DNA of 7,434 nucleotides from Candidatus Muproteobacteria bacterium RIFCSPHIGHO2_01_FULL_65_16. GTDB taxonomy: Bacteria > Pseudomonadota > Gammaproteobacteria > Acidiferrobacterales > Sulfurifustaceae. The stretch lies in contig MFSY01000067.1 in assembly GCA_001785175.1 (NCBI GenBank), positions 6,176 through 13,609 on the forward strand, given 5' to 3'. Positions 1-6,716 of this stretch are shown one piece after another; position 1 is the first letter of the stretch; every line of letters starts with the position of its first letter. Below the pieces are notes generated by a model. That model ran no database searches, was not told where the DNA came from, and saw only the letters and a program-made list of their open reading frames with translations. A program made the translations under genes and the position numbers.

Positions 1-526
1 GGCGCGCGGCGCGCGCGCCGATCGTGCGGCCGGTGAGGATGAGATCGAGCGCCGCTATATGGCCCACGAGCGGCGGCAGGCGCACGGTCCCGGCGAAGCC
101 GGGATGGATCCCCAGGCGCACCTCGGGCAGGCCCAGGCGCGTCGCAAGATCGTCGCGCGCGATGCGGTAAGTGCAGGCGAGCGCCAGCTCCAGGCCGCCG
201 CCGAGGCAGAAGCCGTGGATCACGGCCGCCGACGGAAACGGCAGTCCCGCCAGGCGGTTGAACACGTGCTGGCCGGCGCGCGCCAGCTCCGCCGCGCGCG
301 CCGGATCGGTGATGCGCTGGAATTCGCGCACGTCGGCCCCGGCGACGAAGCCGTTGGCCTTGCCCGAGCGGATGATCAGGCCCTTGAGTGGCCGGCCCTC
401 GACCTCGCCGAGCGCCTGATTGAATTCGTTCAGAACCTCCTGCGACAGGACATTCGCCGACTGGCCGGCCACGTCCAGCGTGAGCACGGCGAAATCGTCG
501 TCGCCCTCGAGGCGCCAGTGGTTCAT
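1..526 (-). CDS. fadJ: FadJ-like enoyl-CoA hydratase / 3-hydroxyacyl-CoA dehydrogenase, N-terminal part (C-terminus outside the window)
   Basis: This is the N-terminal 175 residues of a multifunctional beta-oxidation protein; the frame is still open at base 1. The visible part is the crotonase (enoyl-CoA hydratase/isomerase) domain. It has an oxyanion-hole segment FVAGADVREF (residues 60-69), a second segment CLGGGLELALAC (107-118) with the first catalytic Glu at 113, and GLPEVRLGIHPGF (132-144) with the second catalytic Glu at 135. As I recall the sequences, the 22-residue gap between the two Glu residues and the CLGGGLELALAC string fit FadJ better than FadB, where the gap is 20. The NAD-dependent dehydrogenase domain expected in the family should follow beyond the window, so dehydrogenase activity is inferred. 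The ATG overlaps the thiolase stop as ATGA, and a GAGGGG Shine-Dalgarno sits at 535-540, eight bases upstream, inside the thiolase gene. This implies one transcript and coupled translation. A single-domain enoyl-CoA hydratase is possible but less likely. Confidence 0.87.
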   Translation of the reverse strand, partial: MNHWRLEGDDDFAVLTLDVAGQSANVLSQEVLNEFNQALGEVEGRPLKGLIIRSGKANGFVAGADVREFQRITDPARAAELARAGQHVFNRLAGLPFPSAAVIHGFCLGGGLELALACTYRIARDDLATRLGLPEVRLGIHPGFAGTVRLPPLVGHIAALDLILTGRTIGARAAR

Positions 527-1815
527 GCCGCGCCCCCCTCGGTCCGCACCAGCATCGCGCCGCCCTGGCCGCCGCCGATGCAGAGCGTGGCCACGCCGTG
601 CCCGCCGCCCTTGCGCCGGAGCGCGTGCAACAGGTGCAGCACCAGCCGCGCGCCGCTGGCGCCGACCGGATGACCGCAGGCCACGGCCCCGCCCTCGGGG
701 TTGAGCCGCTCCGGGTCCATGCGCCCGAGCGGCCGGTCGAACCCGAGCTCGGCGCGCGCATACTCCGGGCTGTCCCACGCCGCCTGGCAGGCGAGCACCT
801 GCGCCGCGAACGCCTCGTTGAGCTCCATCTGCTTGAGGTCCGCCATCTTGAGCTTGAAGCGCGCCAGCAGCTTCGCCACCGCCTGCACCGGCCCGAGGCC
901 CATCTGGCTCGGGTCCACGCCGGCCCACTCGTGGCCGAGCAGCTCGCCGAGCACGTTGAGCTTGTGGCGCTTGACCGCGTCCTCGCCCGCGAGCAGCAGC
1001 ATCGCCGCGCCGTCGGTGACCTGCGAGCTGTTGCCCGAGGTCACCAGGCCGTACTTGGGATCGAACACCGGCTTGAGCCGGGCGAGCTTGTCCATGTCGG
1101 TGTCGCGCCGCAGCCCGTCGTCCTCGGTGTAAATGTTTCCGCGCGTGTCGAATAGGATCTCGACCTCGTGCTCCATGTGGCCGGCGTCGAACGCCGCCGC
1201 CAGCCGCTGGTGGCTCTGCAGCGCGTACGCGTCCTGCTGCTCGCGCGTTATGCCGAAGCGATGCGCCAACACCTCGGCGGTCTGGCCCATGGACAGCTTC
1301 ACCAGCGGATCGGTGAGCCCGAGCAGCAGCGAATACACCGGCTTGAGATAGCCGAGGCGGAATCGCGCCAGGGCCTTTACGCGCGCGCCCACGCCGCGCG
1401 CGCGCAGCAGGCCGCCGAGCCAGCCGGCCATGGCCGGATTCCACTGGATCGGCGCGCGGCTCATGGCCTCGGTGCCGCCGGCGAGCACCAGCTGCGCCTG
1501 CCCGAGCGCGATCCGCTCCCAGGCCGAAGCCAGCGCCTGCAGGCCCGAGGCGCAGTTGCGCTGCACCGTGTACGCCGGCACGTGCCGCCCGAGCCCGAGG
1601 CGCAGCGAGACGATGCGCGCGATGTTGGCCTCGTCCGGCGCCGGGATCACGCAGCCGACGATGGTCTCGTCAATCTCGCCCGGCGCGAACGGCGCGCGCA
1701 GCAACACCGGACGCGCGCAGGCGACCGCGAGATCGGCGGCGGAGAACGGTCCCGGCTCCGGGCGCGCCTTGAGGAGCGGCGTGCGCGCGCCGTCAACGAC
1801 ATAAACCTTGTTCAT
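523..1815 (-). CDS. fadI: Acetyl-CoA acyltransferase (thiolase), FadI-like
   Basis: This 430-residue thiolase cleaves 3-ketoacyl-CoA with CoA, the last step of the beta-oxidation cycle; it is expected in the cytoplasm in complex with the FadJ-type partner. All family landmarks are visible: the nucleophile Cys88 in QRNCASGLQA, the substrate-loop motif GNSSQVTDGAA, the NEAFAAQ motif, His382 in ACGHPVGASGAR, and Cys412 in CIGGGQGGAM. The length is close to that of E. coli FadI (436) and longer than FadA-type or biosynthetic thiolases (about 390). The extra length lies in the central loop domain. The ATG at 1815-1813 has a GGAGA Shine-Dalgarno at 1826-1830. The stop overlaps the start of the downstream hydratase gene by four bases, the usual fadI-fadJ order. 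The active-site string is closer to AtoB/FadA than to E. coli FadI as I remember it, so the fadI symbol is a best fit by length and partner rather than certain. Confidence 0.9.
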   Translation of the reverse strand: MNKVYVVDGARTPLLKARPEPGPFSAADLAVACARPVLLRAPFAPGEIDETIVGCVIPAPDEANIARIVSLRLGLGRHVPAYTVQRNCASGLQALASAWERIALGQAQLVLAGGTEAMSRAPIQWNPAMAGWLGGLLRARGVGARVKALARFRLGYLKPVYSLLLGLTDPLVKLSMGQTAEVLAHRFGITREQQDAYALQSHQRLAAAFDAGHMEHEVEILFDTRGNIYTEDDGLRRDTDMDKLARLKPVFDPKYGLVTSGNSSQVTDGAAMLLLAGEDAVKRHKLNVLGELLGHEWAGVDPSQMGLGPVQAVAKLLARFKLKMADLKQMELNEAFAAQVLACQAAWDSPEYARAELGFDRPLGRMDPERLNPEGGAVACGHPVGASGARLVLHLLHALRRKGGGHGVATLCIGGGQGGAMLVRTEGGAA

Positions 1816-1862
1816 GGCACTGCTGTCTCCGTGACCAGACCCTATCTCAAAATAGTTTCAAT

Positions 1863-1934
1863 GTAGGTTGGGTTAGGCGCGAAGCGCCGTAACCCAACGA
1901 TTTGTTGGGTTTCGCTTCGCTCAACCCAACCTAC
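1863..1934. repeat. REP-like palindromic repeat with two hairpins
   Basis: The ends are perfect 12-bp inverted repeats, GTAGGTTGGGTT (1863-1874) and AACCCAACCTAC (1923-1934). The left half folds by itself: GTTGGGTTA (1867-1875) pairs with TAACCCAAC (1890-1898), continuing into GGCGC-GAA-GCGCC (1876-1888). The right half also folds: GTTGGGTT (1904-1911) with AACCCAAC (1923-1930). From memory, GTAGGTTGGGTTA...TAACCCAAC repeats are frequent between genes in many proteobacterial genomes, so this is probably one copy of a dispersed family. Lying downstream of fadE and upstream of fadI on the same strand, it could stabilise or terminate the fadE transcript, but there is no T-run to make it a typical intrinsic terminator. 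Confidence 0.8.
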
Positions 1935-1963
1935 TTTGACTGGAACCTACCTCAATATACTTT

Positions 1964-2070
1964 AACCGCGGATTAACGCGGATTTATTCCCAGGGATGAA
2001 CGCAGATATACGAGGAATTCACGCGATGAATCCGCGTTTATCGCTTTATAATCTGCGTTCATCTGCGGTT
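1964..2070. repeat. AACCGC-type inverted repeat element
   Basis: The 21-base ends 1964-1984 and 2050-2070 are inverse copies with three mismatches; the right end begins AATCTGCGTTC and finishes ATCTGCGGTT. The interior repeats the same theme (GGATGAACGCAGAT near 1994-2007 and GATGAATCCGCG near 2025-2036). This gives a short region of degenerate direct and inverted copies of a (G/A)GATGAACGC unit. The composition resembles the ATCTGCGG(T/A)T-type dispersed intergenic repeats of Gammaproteobacteria that I recall. It has no coding potential. Confidence 0.65.
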
Positions 2071-2116
2071 CGGGTGTTTTTGAGATAGCTTTTAATGAGT
2101 CAGGCTCCTTGGCAAA

Positions 2117-2135
2117 TAGCTGATAGCTGATAGCT
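2117..2135. repeat. Short tandem repeat reaching the fadE stop codon
   Basis: TAGCTGATAGCTGATAGCT consists of nearly three copies of a 7-base unit (TAGCTGA). The last two bases overlap the fadE stop codon (TAG read on the minus strand, 2136-2134). The array starts exactly where the coding sequence ends. Confidence 0.7.
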
Positions 2136-4560
2136 AAAAAGCTTCTTTTTCAAAATCATCCACCGCGATCACCGCCCGGCGCGCGGCGGCGGCGGCGCGG
2201 ACGACACCCGCCTCCGTGGCGCTCAGAAGATTCGCGGCCACGGCCTTTTTAAGCTGCGCCTCGATGTCCCCGAGCAGCAGCGGATGGGCCTCGACGAAGG
2301 TCTGGAGCTTCTTCTCCAGCGGCTCGGCGGCGATCACCTTGGGCAGCGCGTCCTCCAGGCGCCCGAGCACGTCGTTCGGATCGCGCGTTATGAAAATACC
2401 GGCCGTCAGCCGGTCGCGCGCCTCCGACGGCTCGAGCAGGATCTTCGCCACGGCGTGACCCATGGCATCCCCCGGCACAGGGTAGCGCCGCCCGGTGGGG
2501 AACGCGAGTCCGCCCATGAGCCACGCCAGAAACCGGCTGGGGAAGTTCTTGAGAATCACCACCAGCGCCTTCTCCGCCTCGTTCAGGCAATAGTCGCACG
2601 CCCAGCGCAGCAGCGGGACGTCCGCCGCCTGCTGCCCCTGATCCGCGAAGCGCTTGATCGCGGTCGAGGCCAGGTACATGAAGCTCAGCACGTCGGCGAA
2701 GCGGCCCGAGATCTTTTCCTTGCGCTTGAGCGCGCCGCCGAGCGATAGCATCGCCAGATCGGAGATGAAGGCGAAGGCGGCGGAGATGCGCGTGAGCCTC
2801 TGGCAGTAGCGCCGCGCCGGGCCCCGGGCCGGCACGCGCACGAGACGCGCGTCCGTCAACCCGAGCCACAGCGCGCGCGCGGCGTTCGAGATCGTGAAGC
2901 CGACGTGGCCGAAGATCGCCCGGTCGAAATCCTTCAGGGCGCGCGCGTGATCGGTGTCGGCCACCGCCCGCATCTCCTTCTGCACATACGGATGGCAGCG
3001 CACCGCGCCTTGGCCGTAGATGATGAGCGCGCGCGTCAGTATGTTCGCGCCCTCGACGGTGATGCTGATGGGCAGGGCCTGGTACGCGCGCCCCATGAAG
3101 TTGCGCGGCCCGAGGCAGATGCCGGCGCCGCCCTGCACGTCCATGGCGTCGTTGACCACGCGCCGCATGTGCTCGGTCAGGTGATATTTCACGATCGCCG
3201 ACGCGACCGACGGCTTCTCGCCCAGGTCCACCGCCTGCGCGGTGGCGGTGCGCGCCGCGTCCATCATGTAGGTAAAGCCCGCGATGCGCGCGAGCGCCTC
3301 CTCCACGCCCTCGAAGCGGCCGATGGGCAGTTTAAACTGCTTGCGGATGCGGGCGTAGGCGCCGGTGGCGCGGCAGGCGAGTTTGCCGGCGCCGGTGGAC
3401 AGCGCCGGCAGCGAGATCGAGCGCCCGGCGGCGAGCGACTCCATGAGCATGCGCCAACCCTGGCCGATGCGCTGTTGGCCGCCGATGACCCAGTCCATGG
3501 GGATGAACACGTCCTTACCCCAGTTCGGGCCGTTCTGGAAGGCGATATCGAGGGGATTGTGGCGCGAGCCGATCTTCACGCCGGGCGTGGTCGTGGGGAT
3601 GAGCGCGAGCGTGATGCCGATGTCCTCGTTCGCGCCCAGCAGGTGCTCCGGGTCGAACAGGCGGAAGGCGAGCCCGAGCACGGTGGCGACGGGGCCGAGG
3701 GTGATGTAGCGCTTCTCCCAGTTGAGGCGGATGCCGAGCACGTTTTTCCGCCCCTCGAACTCGCCGCGGCACGCCACGCCGCGGTCGGGCATGCTGCCGG
3801 CGTCGCTCCCGGCCTCGGGATTGGTGAGCGCGAAGCACGGCACCTCCGCGCCGCGCGCCAGGCGCGGGAGGTAATAATTCTTCTGTTCCTCGGTCCCGTA
3901 ATGCAGCAGCAGCTCCGCCGGCCCGAGGGAGTTCGGCACCATCACCGTCACCGCCGCGGTGACGCTGCGGCTTGCGACCTTCGTCACGACGGCCGAATGC
4001 GCCTGAGCCGAGAATTCGAGGCCGCCGTACTTCTTCGGGATGATCATGCCGAAGAATCCCTTGTCCTTGATGAAACGCCAGACCTCGGGCGGGAGATCGT
4101 GGAATTCATGCGTGATGCGCCAGTCGTCAATCAGCCGGCACAACTCCTCGACCGGACCGTCGAGAAAGGCGCGCTCCTCGGCCGCGAGGCGCGGCGCGGG
4201 GATGGAAAAGAGCTTGCGCCAGCGCGGCCGGCCGCCGAAGAGCTCGGCCTCCCACCACACCGTGCCGGCCTCGAGCGCCTCGCGCTCGGTGTCCGACATC
4301 GCGGGCATGATGCGCCGGAAGATCCCGAGCAGCGGCGCGCTCAGCAGCACGCGCCGCAGCGCGGGCAGGTTAAGCGCCAGGGCGATTGCCAGAAAGAGAA
4401 CCGACGTCGCGACCGCGACCAGGCGCGATGGCGCGCCGTAGGCAAAGGCCGCCACCAGACCGGCGGCCGCGGCGGCGGTCCAGACGAGCAGCGGCGCGCG
4501 CCAGTAGGCCAAACACCAGGCCACCCCAACCACCGCGATGACACACAGTAAGGCGCTCAT
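2134..4560 (-). CDS. fadE: Acyl-CoA dehydrogenase, FadE family, membrane-anchored
   Basis: This 808-residue enzyme catalyses the first beta-oxidation step, forming trans-2-enoyl-CoA from acyl-CoA with FAD. The length is close to E. coli FadE (814) and about twice that of classical acyl-CoA dehydrogenases. Residues 1-66 form two or three hydrophobic helices, which would tie it to the inner membrane. The dehydrogenase N-terminal and middle domains follow: FGMIIPKKYGG (170-180), and CFALTNPEAGSDAGSMPD (242-259) for flavin and substrate binding. The C-terminal helical domain carries the MDVQGGAGICLG segment (472-483) and TVEGANILTRALI (501-513), where Glu503 matches the catalytic base of FadE-type proteins. 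From about residue 525 onward comes the extra C-terminal domain typical of FadE (the DUF1974 type). The ATG at 4560-4558 has GAAGAAGGA a few bases upstream. Its promoter must lie in or beyond the hairpin-rich element at 4595-4758, so that element may form part of its leader. fadI and fadJ follow on the same strand after 318 bp of repeats. Confidence 0.95.
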   Translation of the reverse strand: MSALLCVIAVVGVAWCLAYWRAPLLVWTAAAAAGLVAAFAYGAPSRLVAVATSVLFLAIALALNLPALRRVLLSAPLLGIFRRIMPAMSDTEREALEAGTVWWEAELFGGRPRWRKLFSIPAPRLAAEERAFLDGPVEELCRLIDDWRITHEFHDLPPEVWRFIKDKGFFGMIIPKKYGGLEFSAQAHSAVVTKVASRSVTAAVTVMVPNSLGPAELLLHYGTEEQKNYYLPRLARGAEVPCFALTNPEAGSDAGSMPDRGVACRGEFEGRKNVLGIRLNWEKRYITLGPVATVLGLAFRLFDPEHLLGANEDIGITLALIPTTTPGVKIGSRHNPLDIAFQNGPNWGKDVFIPMDWVIGGQQRIGQGWRMLMESLAAGRSISLPALSTGAGKLACRATGAYARIRKQFKLPIGRFEGVEEALARIAGFTYMMDAARTATAQAVDLGEKPSVASAIVKYHLTEHMRRVVNDAMDVQGGAGICLGPRNFMGRAYQALPISITVEGANILTRALIIYGQGAVRCHPYVQKEMRAVADTDHARALKDFDRAIFGHVGFTISNAARALWLGLTDARLVRVPARGPARRYCQRLTRISAAFAFISDLAMLSLGGALKRKEKISGRFADVLSFMYLASTAIKRFADQGQQAADVPLLRWACDYCLNEAEKALVVILKNFPSRFLAWLMGGLAFPTGRRYPVPGDAMGHAVAKILLEPSEARDRLTAGIFITRDPNDVLGRLEDALPKVIAAEPLEKKLQTFVEAHPLLLGDIEAQLKKAVAANLLSATEAGVVRAAAAARRAVIAVDDFEKEAF

Positions 4561-4594
4561 GCTTCCTTCTTCGGCATTGTTATTTTGTCCCTAT

Positions 4595-4758
4595 CAGGTT
4601 GTTGAAAAAGTCCTTCCATGGCCTTTTTCAACTCGCAAAGCAAAAAGTGTGATTTTTGCTTTGCTCCATTTTTCAAATGGTATAACGCCTTTGAAAAATG
4701 GCGGTACATCCATGTACCGCACCGCAGGTTGTTGAAAAACGAGTTTTTCAACAACCTG
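4595..4758. mobile_element. MITE-like 164-bp element made of consecutive hairpins
   Basis: Perfect 15-bp terminal inverted repeats, CAGGTTGTTGAAAAA (4595-4609) and TTTTTCAACAACCTG (4744-4758), are flanked on both sides by CTAT (4591-4594 and 4759-4762), a possible 4-bp target-site duplication. Inside, five perfect hairpins follow one another. H1 pairs GTTGAAAAAG (4601-4610) with 4623-4632. H2 pairs GCAAAGCAAAAA (4635-4646) with 4653-4664. H3 pairs CCATTTTTCAAA (4666-4677) with 4690-4701. H4 is GCGGTACATCCATGTACCGC (4701-4720). H5 pairs 4724-4740 with 4743-4759. There is no transposase, so it would be non-autonomous and mobilised in trans. It lies between two divergent genes, where it could only act on leaders or promoters and not as a terminator for either. 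Its transposase family cannot be named from this window. Confidence 0.65.
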
Positions 4759-4759
4759 C
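4724..4759. repeat. Perfect 17-bp hairpin with 2-base centre
   Basis: GCAGGTTGTTGAAAAAC (4724-4740) and GTTTTTCAACAACCTGC (4743-4759) are exact inverse copies separated by GA. This is the right end of the MITE-like element. It contains the terminal repeat in both orientations, so the 15-mer CAGGTTGTTGAAAAA occurs in the forward direction at 4595 and 4725 and in reverse at 4744. In RNA from either strand it would form a very stable stem. With A/T-rich arms, it could also extrude as a cruciform in supercoiled DNA. Confidence 0.85.
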
Positions 4760-4762
4760 TAT

Positions 4763-5070
4763 ATCTGACAGCCATGGTCCGCCCGGCTGAAGCAATCGCC
4801 GCCGGCCTGAAAAAATGGCCCTGCGCCAAGCATAGCCGACGCAGCCGGAATCCAATTCAGCCTGGGCGGCAATACCGCAAGATTTCAACACGTTAGCCCC
4901 GGGTCGTCCACTGCGGCCGCCGGCAAGCTTAAACCGTGTGTCCGGCTGTCGGCTTTATAACGCCGCCATTCCTGGGCTTCGCGCAAACCGGTTGTATTTT
5001 CAGCCCGCCCGGGGTGAGAATGATACCCGTAAGTCTGCGGAGTTTTCCTGGCGCCAAGACCTGGTTTTTC
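4763..5070. other. Gene-free part of the divergent intergenic region
   Basis: No convincing gene, RNA gene or strong dyad was found here. The short open frames on both strands have no Shine-Dalgarno and no recognisable protein features. The stretch probably holds the promoters of fadE (minus strand) and of the membrane regulator (plus strand), but I cannot place a good -35/-10 pair with confidence. Confidence 0.5.
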
Positions 5071-5097
5071 TTGGGCCGGATAACTTGGGCCGGATAA
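5071..5097 (+). promoter_or_regulatory. Tandem 13-bp direct repeat before the regulator gene, candidate operator
   Basis: TTGGGCCGGATAA occurs twice, at 5071-5083 and 5085-5097, with a 14-bp period. It ends 24 bases before the ATG of the regulator gene. A 14-bp period is not a whole DNA turn. A weak sigma70-like reading is TTGGGC (5071-5076), 16 bp, GATAAT (5093-5098), which would give a very short leader. The Shine-Dalgarno AAGGAAGG at 5103-5110 lies just after it. The repeat is certain; its role is inferred. Confidence 0.4.
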
Positions 5098-5121
5098 TTA
5101 ATAAGGAAGGAAAACCAGCAG

Positions 5122-6591
5122 ATGATCATTTACGTCTACAGCATACCCGCCATCCTGGCGCTGTTCGCCAAGGTCTTCATCCTCTATTTCTCGCGGCACG
5201 CGGAAATACAAAACACCCAGACGCGGATCTTCCGCGCTATCGTTATCCTGTCGTTATTGCAAAATATCGCCGAGTTGCTGATTTTGCAGAAACCGTTTGA
5301 AAACGGCTTTCATTATGGAGGGATAACGTTTTATATAACGAGCGCCCTGATGCTGGCTTTGTTAATGCGCATCACCATTTCAATCAGTTTCGATAATTAT
5401 CGCACCTCCCGCTTCTTGCTTCTTTACACGCTTATCTACGGCTATGCATTGCTCGTGGCAGCACTCTTGCTATTCACCCCATGGATAGTCGCGGGCTTTC
5501 AAGATCTCAACGGCTATACCTCGTTACGCATCCCGGGGCCCCTTATGTGGATGTTCGACGGATTCATCTTGGCAAGCTGCCTGGCGGCGATATTTCTTCC
5601 TGTGTGGGGCTTAAGGACTGAACAATCCAGCATCGCGCGCGTCCAGTGCAAGATTTGGATCGCCACCGCCATGCCATTGATGGTGCTTGTTATCACAATA
5701 ATCGTCCTGCTGGAGCTTAAAATAAGGTTGTTCAACGCCACGGTTACCACTCCGCTTTTGGTCGCGTTGTCTCTGGCCGCTGTCGGTTACGCCCTGCATA
5801 ATCGGCGCATCGTCGAGCCGGATTTCTATATTCCCTGGACCAAGGCGCGGAAATTCAAAACCAAGCTGTATTCAAACCTGGCCGCTTTGGGGAGAGATGT
5901 GCACCAGTACAGCACCATCCAGGCGGCGCTTTCCCGTCTTTCTGAAATATTGAAATGCCCTCTGACTTTCTTCGGCGCCGAAACATCGGCCCTCGCCGGC
6001 GTGTACCGCCACGGTGATCAGATTCACTTCCCCAGATCGGAGCTGAAAGCCATCGAAAGAATGGTGGTGGCCGGTGAGATCAGAGATCTGAATCCGCATG
6101 TATACGAACTGATGAAGAAATATCACGTCGCGGCCATCGTTCCGTTCTTTTGCAGCAGCGAACGCGCCTGCTGCTGGCTGCTGCTCGGCGAGTCATTCAG
6201 CCGTCGAGTCTACACACCACGCGACTTCGAGGAGGTCGAGAAGCTCTTTCGCAAGATGGCGGGCCTGTTCCTGGACAAGATGCTGGAAATAAGCGTGAAG
6301 CCCGGGCGGCCGCAAGCACAGCCACGCACGTCTGAGAACCACGACGCCTTGCTACATACAGGATACGATATGTCGGCGCACGCTCCCTCCGCAATGCCGG
6401 CGCCGGCCGATCCGGCCAAGGCGTTGCCCGCCTCCATCGCCGAATATGAAGAAGCCCTCATCCGGCAGGCCCTGGTGCGCTGCAACGGCAATCAGGCGCA
6501 AGCCGCGCGTTTACTTGGCGTCCGCCCCAACACGCTGCACTACAAGATTGAGCGCTACGGCCTTTCAGGACTGGGAGGATTAAAAAGCTGA
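5122..6591 (+). CDS. Seven-helix membrane protein with GAF-like domain and Fis-type DNA-binding C-terminus
   Basis: This 489-residue protein is a probable one-component membrane transcription regulator; I do not recognise a named family. Seven hydrophobic stretches are visible at roughly residues 1-23, 38-56, 68-84, 98-120, 141-163, 178-198 and 207-226. Basic residues fall in the loops after helices 1, 3, 5 and 7, which predicts N-out/C-in and a cytoplasmic C-terminal half. Residues about 255-390 look like a GAF domain (LAALGRDVHQYSTIQAALSRL at its start, AAIVPFFCSSERACCWLLLGES in the core), with three Cys near 344-351. A Pro/Ala-rich linker (about 393-436) leads to a Fis-type helix-turn-helix, GNQAQAARLLGVRPNTLHYK (456-475). 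No Walker A or GAFTGA-like segment is present, so it lacks the AAA+ module of sigma54 activators. No histidine-kinase domain is present either, although the membrane-plus-GAF front half recalls PrsK-like kinases. The start is supported by AAGGAAGG at 5103-5110 and an in-frame stop at 5095-5097. Base composition is lower in GC than the fad genes in its first half. Confidence 0.85.
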   Translation: MIIYVYSIPAILALFAKVFILYFSRHAEIQNTQTRIFRAIVILSLLQNIAELLILQKPFENGFHYGGITFYITSALMLALLMRITISISFDNYRTSRFLLLYTLIYGYALLVAALLLFTPWIVAGFQDLNGYTSLRIPGPLMWMFDGFILASCLAAIFLPVWGLRTEQSSIARVQCKIWIATAMPLMVLVITIIVLLELKIRLFNATVTTPLLVALSLAAVGYALHNRRIVEPDFYIPWTKARKFKTKLYSNLAALGRDVHQYSTIQAALSRLSEILKCPLTFFGAETSALAGVYRHGDQIHFPRSELKAIERMVVAGEIRDLNPHVYELMKKYHVAAIVPFFCSSERACCWLLLGESFSRRVYTPRDFEEVEKLFRKMAGLFLDKMLEISVKPGRPQAQPRTSENHDALLHTGYDMSAHAPSAMPAPADPAKALPASIAEYEEALIRQALVRCNGNQAQAARLLGVRPNTLHYKIERYGLSGLGGLKS

Positions 6592-6716
6592 TACGAGTTT
6601 GTAGCGCTGAAAGCCTCCAGCCATCCCAACCATCATTCCAATCCAATTTAATCCCGACCTCCCCACAGATAAGCCACTGACAAAAAACAATAATTACAAA
6701 CAAGCTGTTAAAATCT

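Larger units (their letters stand above)
1842..2087. repeat. Composite intergenic repeat block bounded by 11-bp inverted repeats
   Basis: CTATCTCAAAA at 1842-1852 and TTTTGAGATAG at 2077-2087 are perfect inverse copies that bound about 246 bp between fadE and fadI. Inside lie two different palindromic repeats, annotated separately (1863-1934 and 1964-2070). A degenerate direct copy of the left border lies at 1947-1965 (CTACCTCAATATACTTTAA, compared with CTATCTCAAAATAGTTTCA at 1842-1860). This is what would be left if the first palindrome had inserted into, or been copied into, an older repeat unit. No coding capacity is apparent and no clear target-site duplication flanks the block. The block fills most of the 318-bp gap at 1816-2133, which contains no gene. 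Confidence 0.55.

Noticed and set aside
59..1866. Several plus-strand open frames (for example 59-673, 598-1155, 1168-1866) opposite fadI/fadJ
   Set aside because: All are antisense to genes with conserved catalytic motifs. Long antisense frames are expected at this GC content, and none has a plausible start or domain.
1863..2070. Repeat block considered as a CRISPR array
   Set aside because: Repeat units are palindromic, unequal and differently spaced, with no set of regular direct repeats separated by unique spacers.
2905..4551. A 548-codon open frame on the plus strand, opposite fadE
   Set aside because: It lies wholly antisense to a clear FadE gene, has the Arg/Ala/His-rich composition of high-GC shadow frames, and shows no recognisable domain or ribosome-binding site.
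4635..4664. Hairpin read as an intrinsic terminator
   Set aside because: The stem is strong, but both flanking genes are transcribed outward from this gap, so neither ends here. It fits better as part of the MITE-like element.
4557..4829. A 90-codon minus-strand frame ending in an ATGA overlap with the fadE start
   Set aside because: The overlap looked like an operon gene, but most of the frame translates the hairpin element 4595-4758. The protein lacks family features and there is no ribosome-binding site, so it is best read as repeat-derived.
4618..4896. A 92-codon plus-strand frame across the same element
   Set aside because: It also translates the hairpins and has no ribosome-binding site or recognisable protein.
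6677..6705. CTGACA as a -35 element for the condensing-enzyme promoter
   Set aside because: No -10-like hexamer occurs 16-18 bases downstream; the nearest good one (6709-6714) is 26 bases away.
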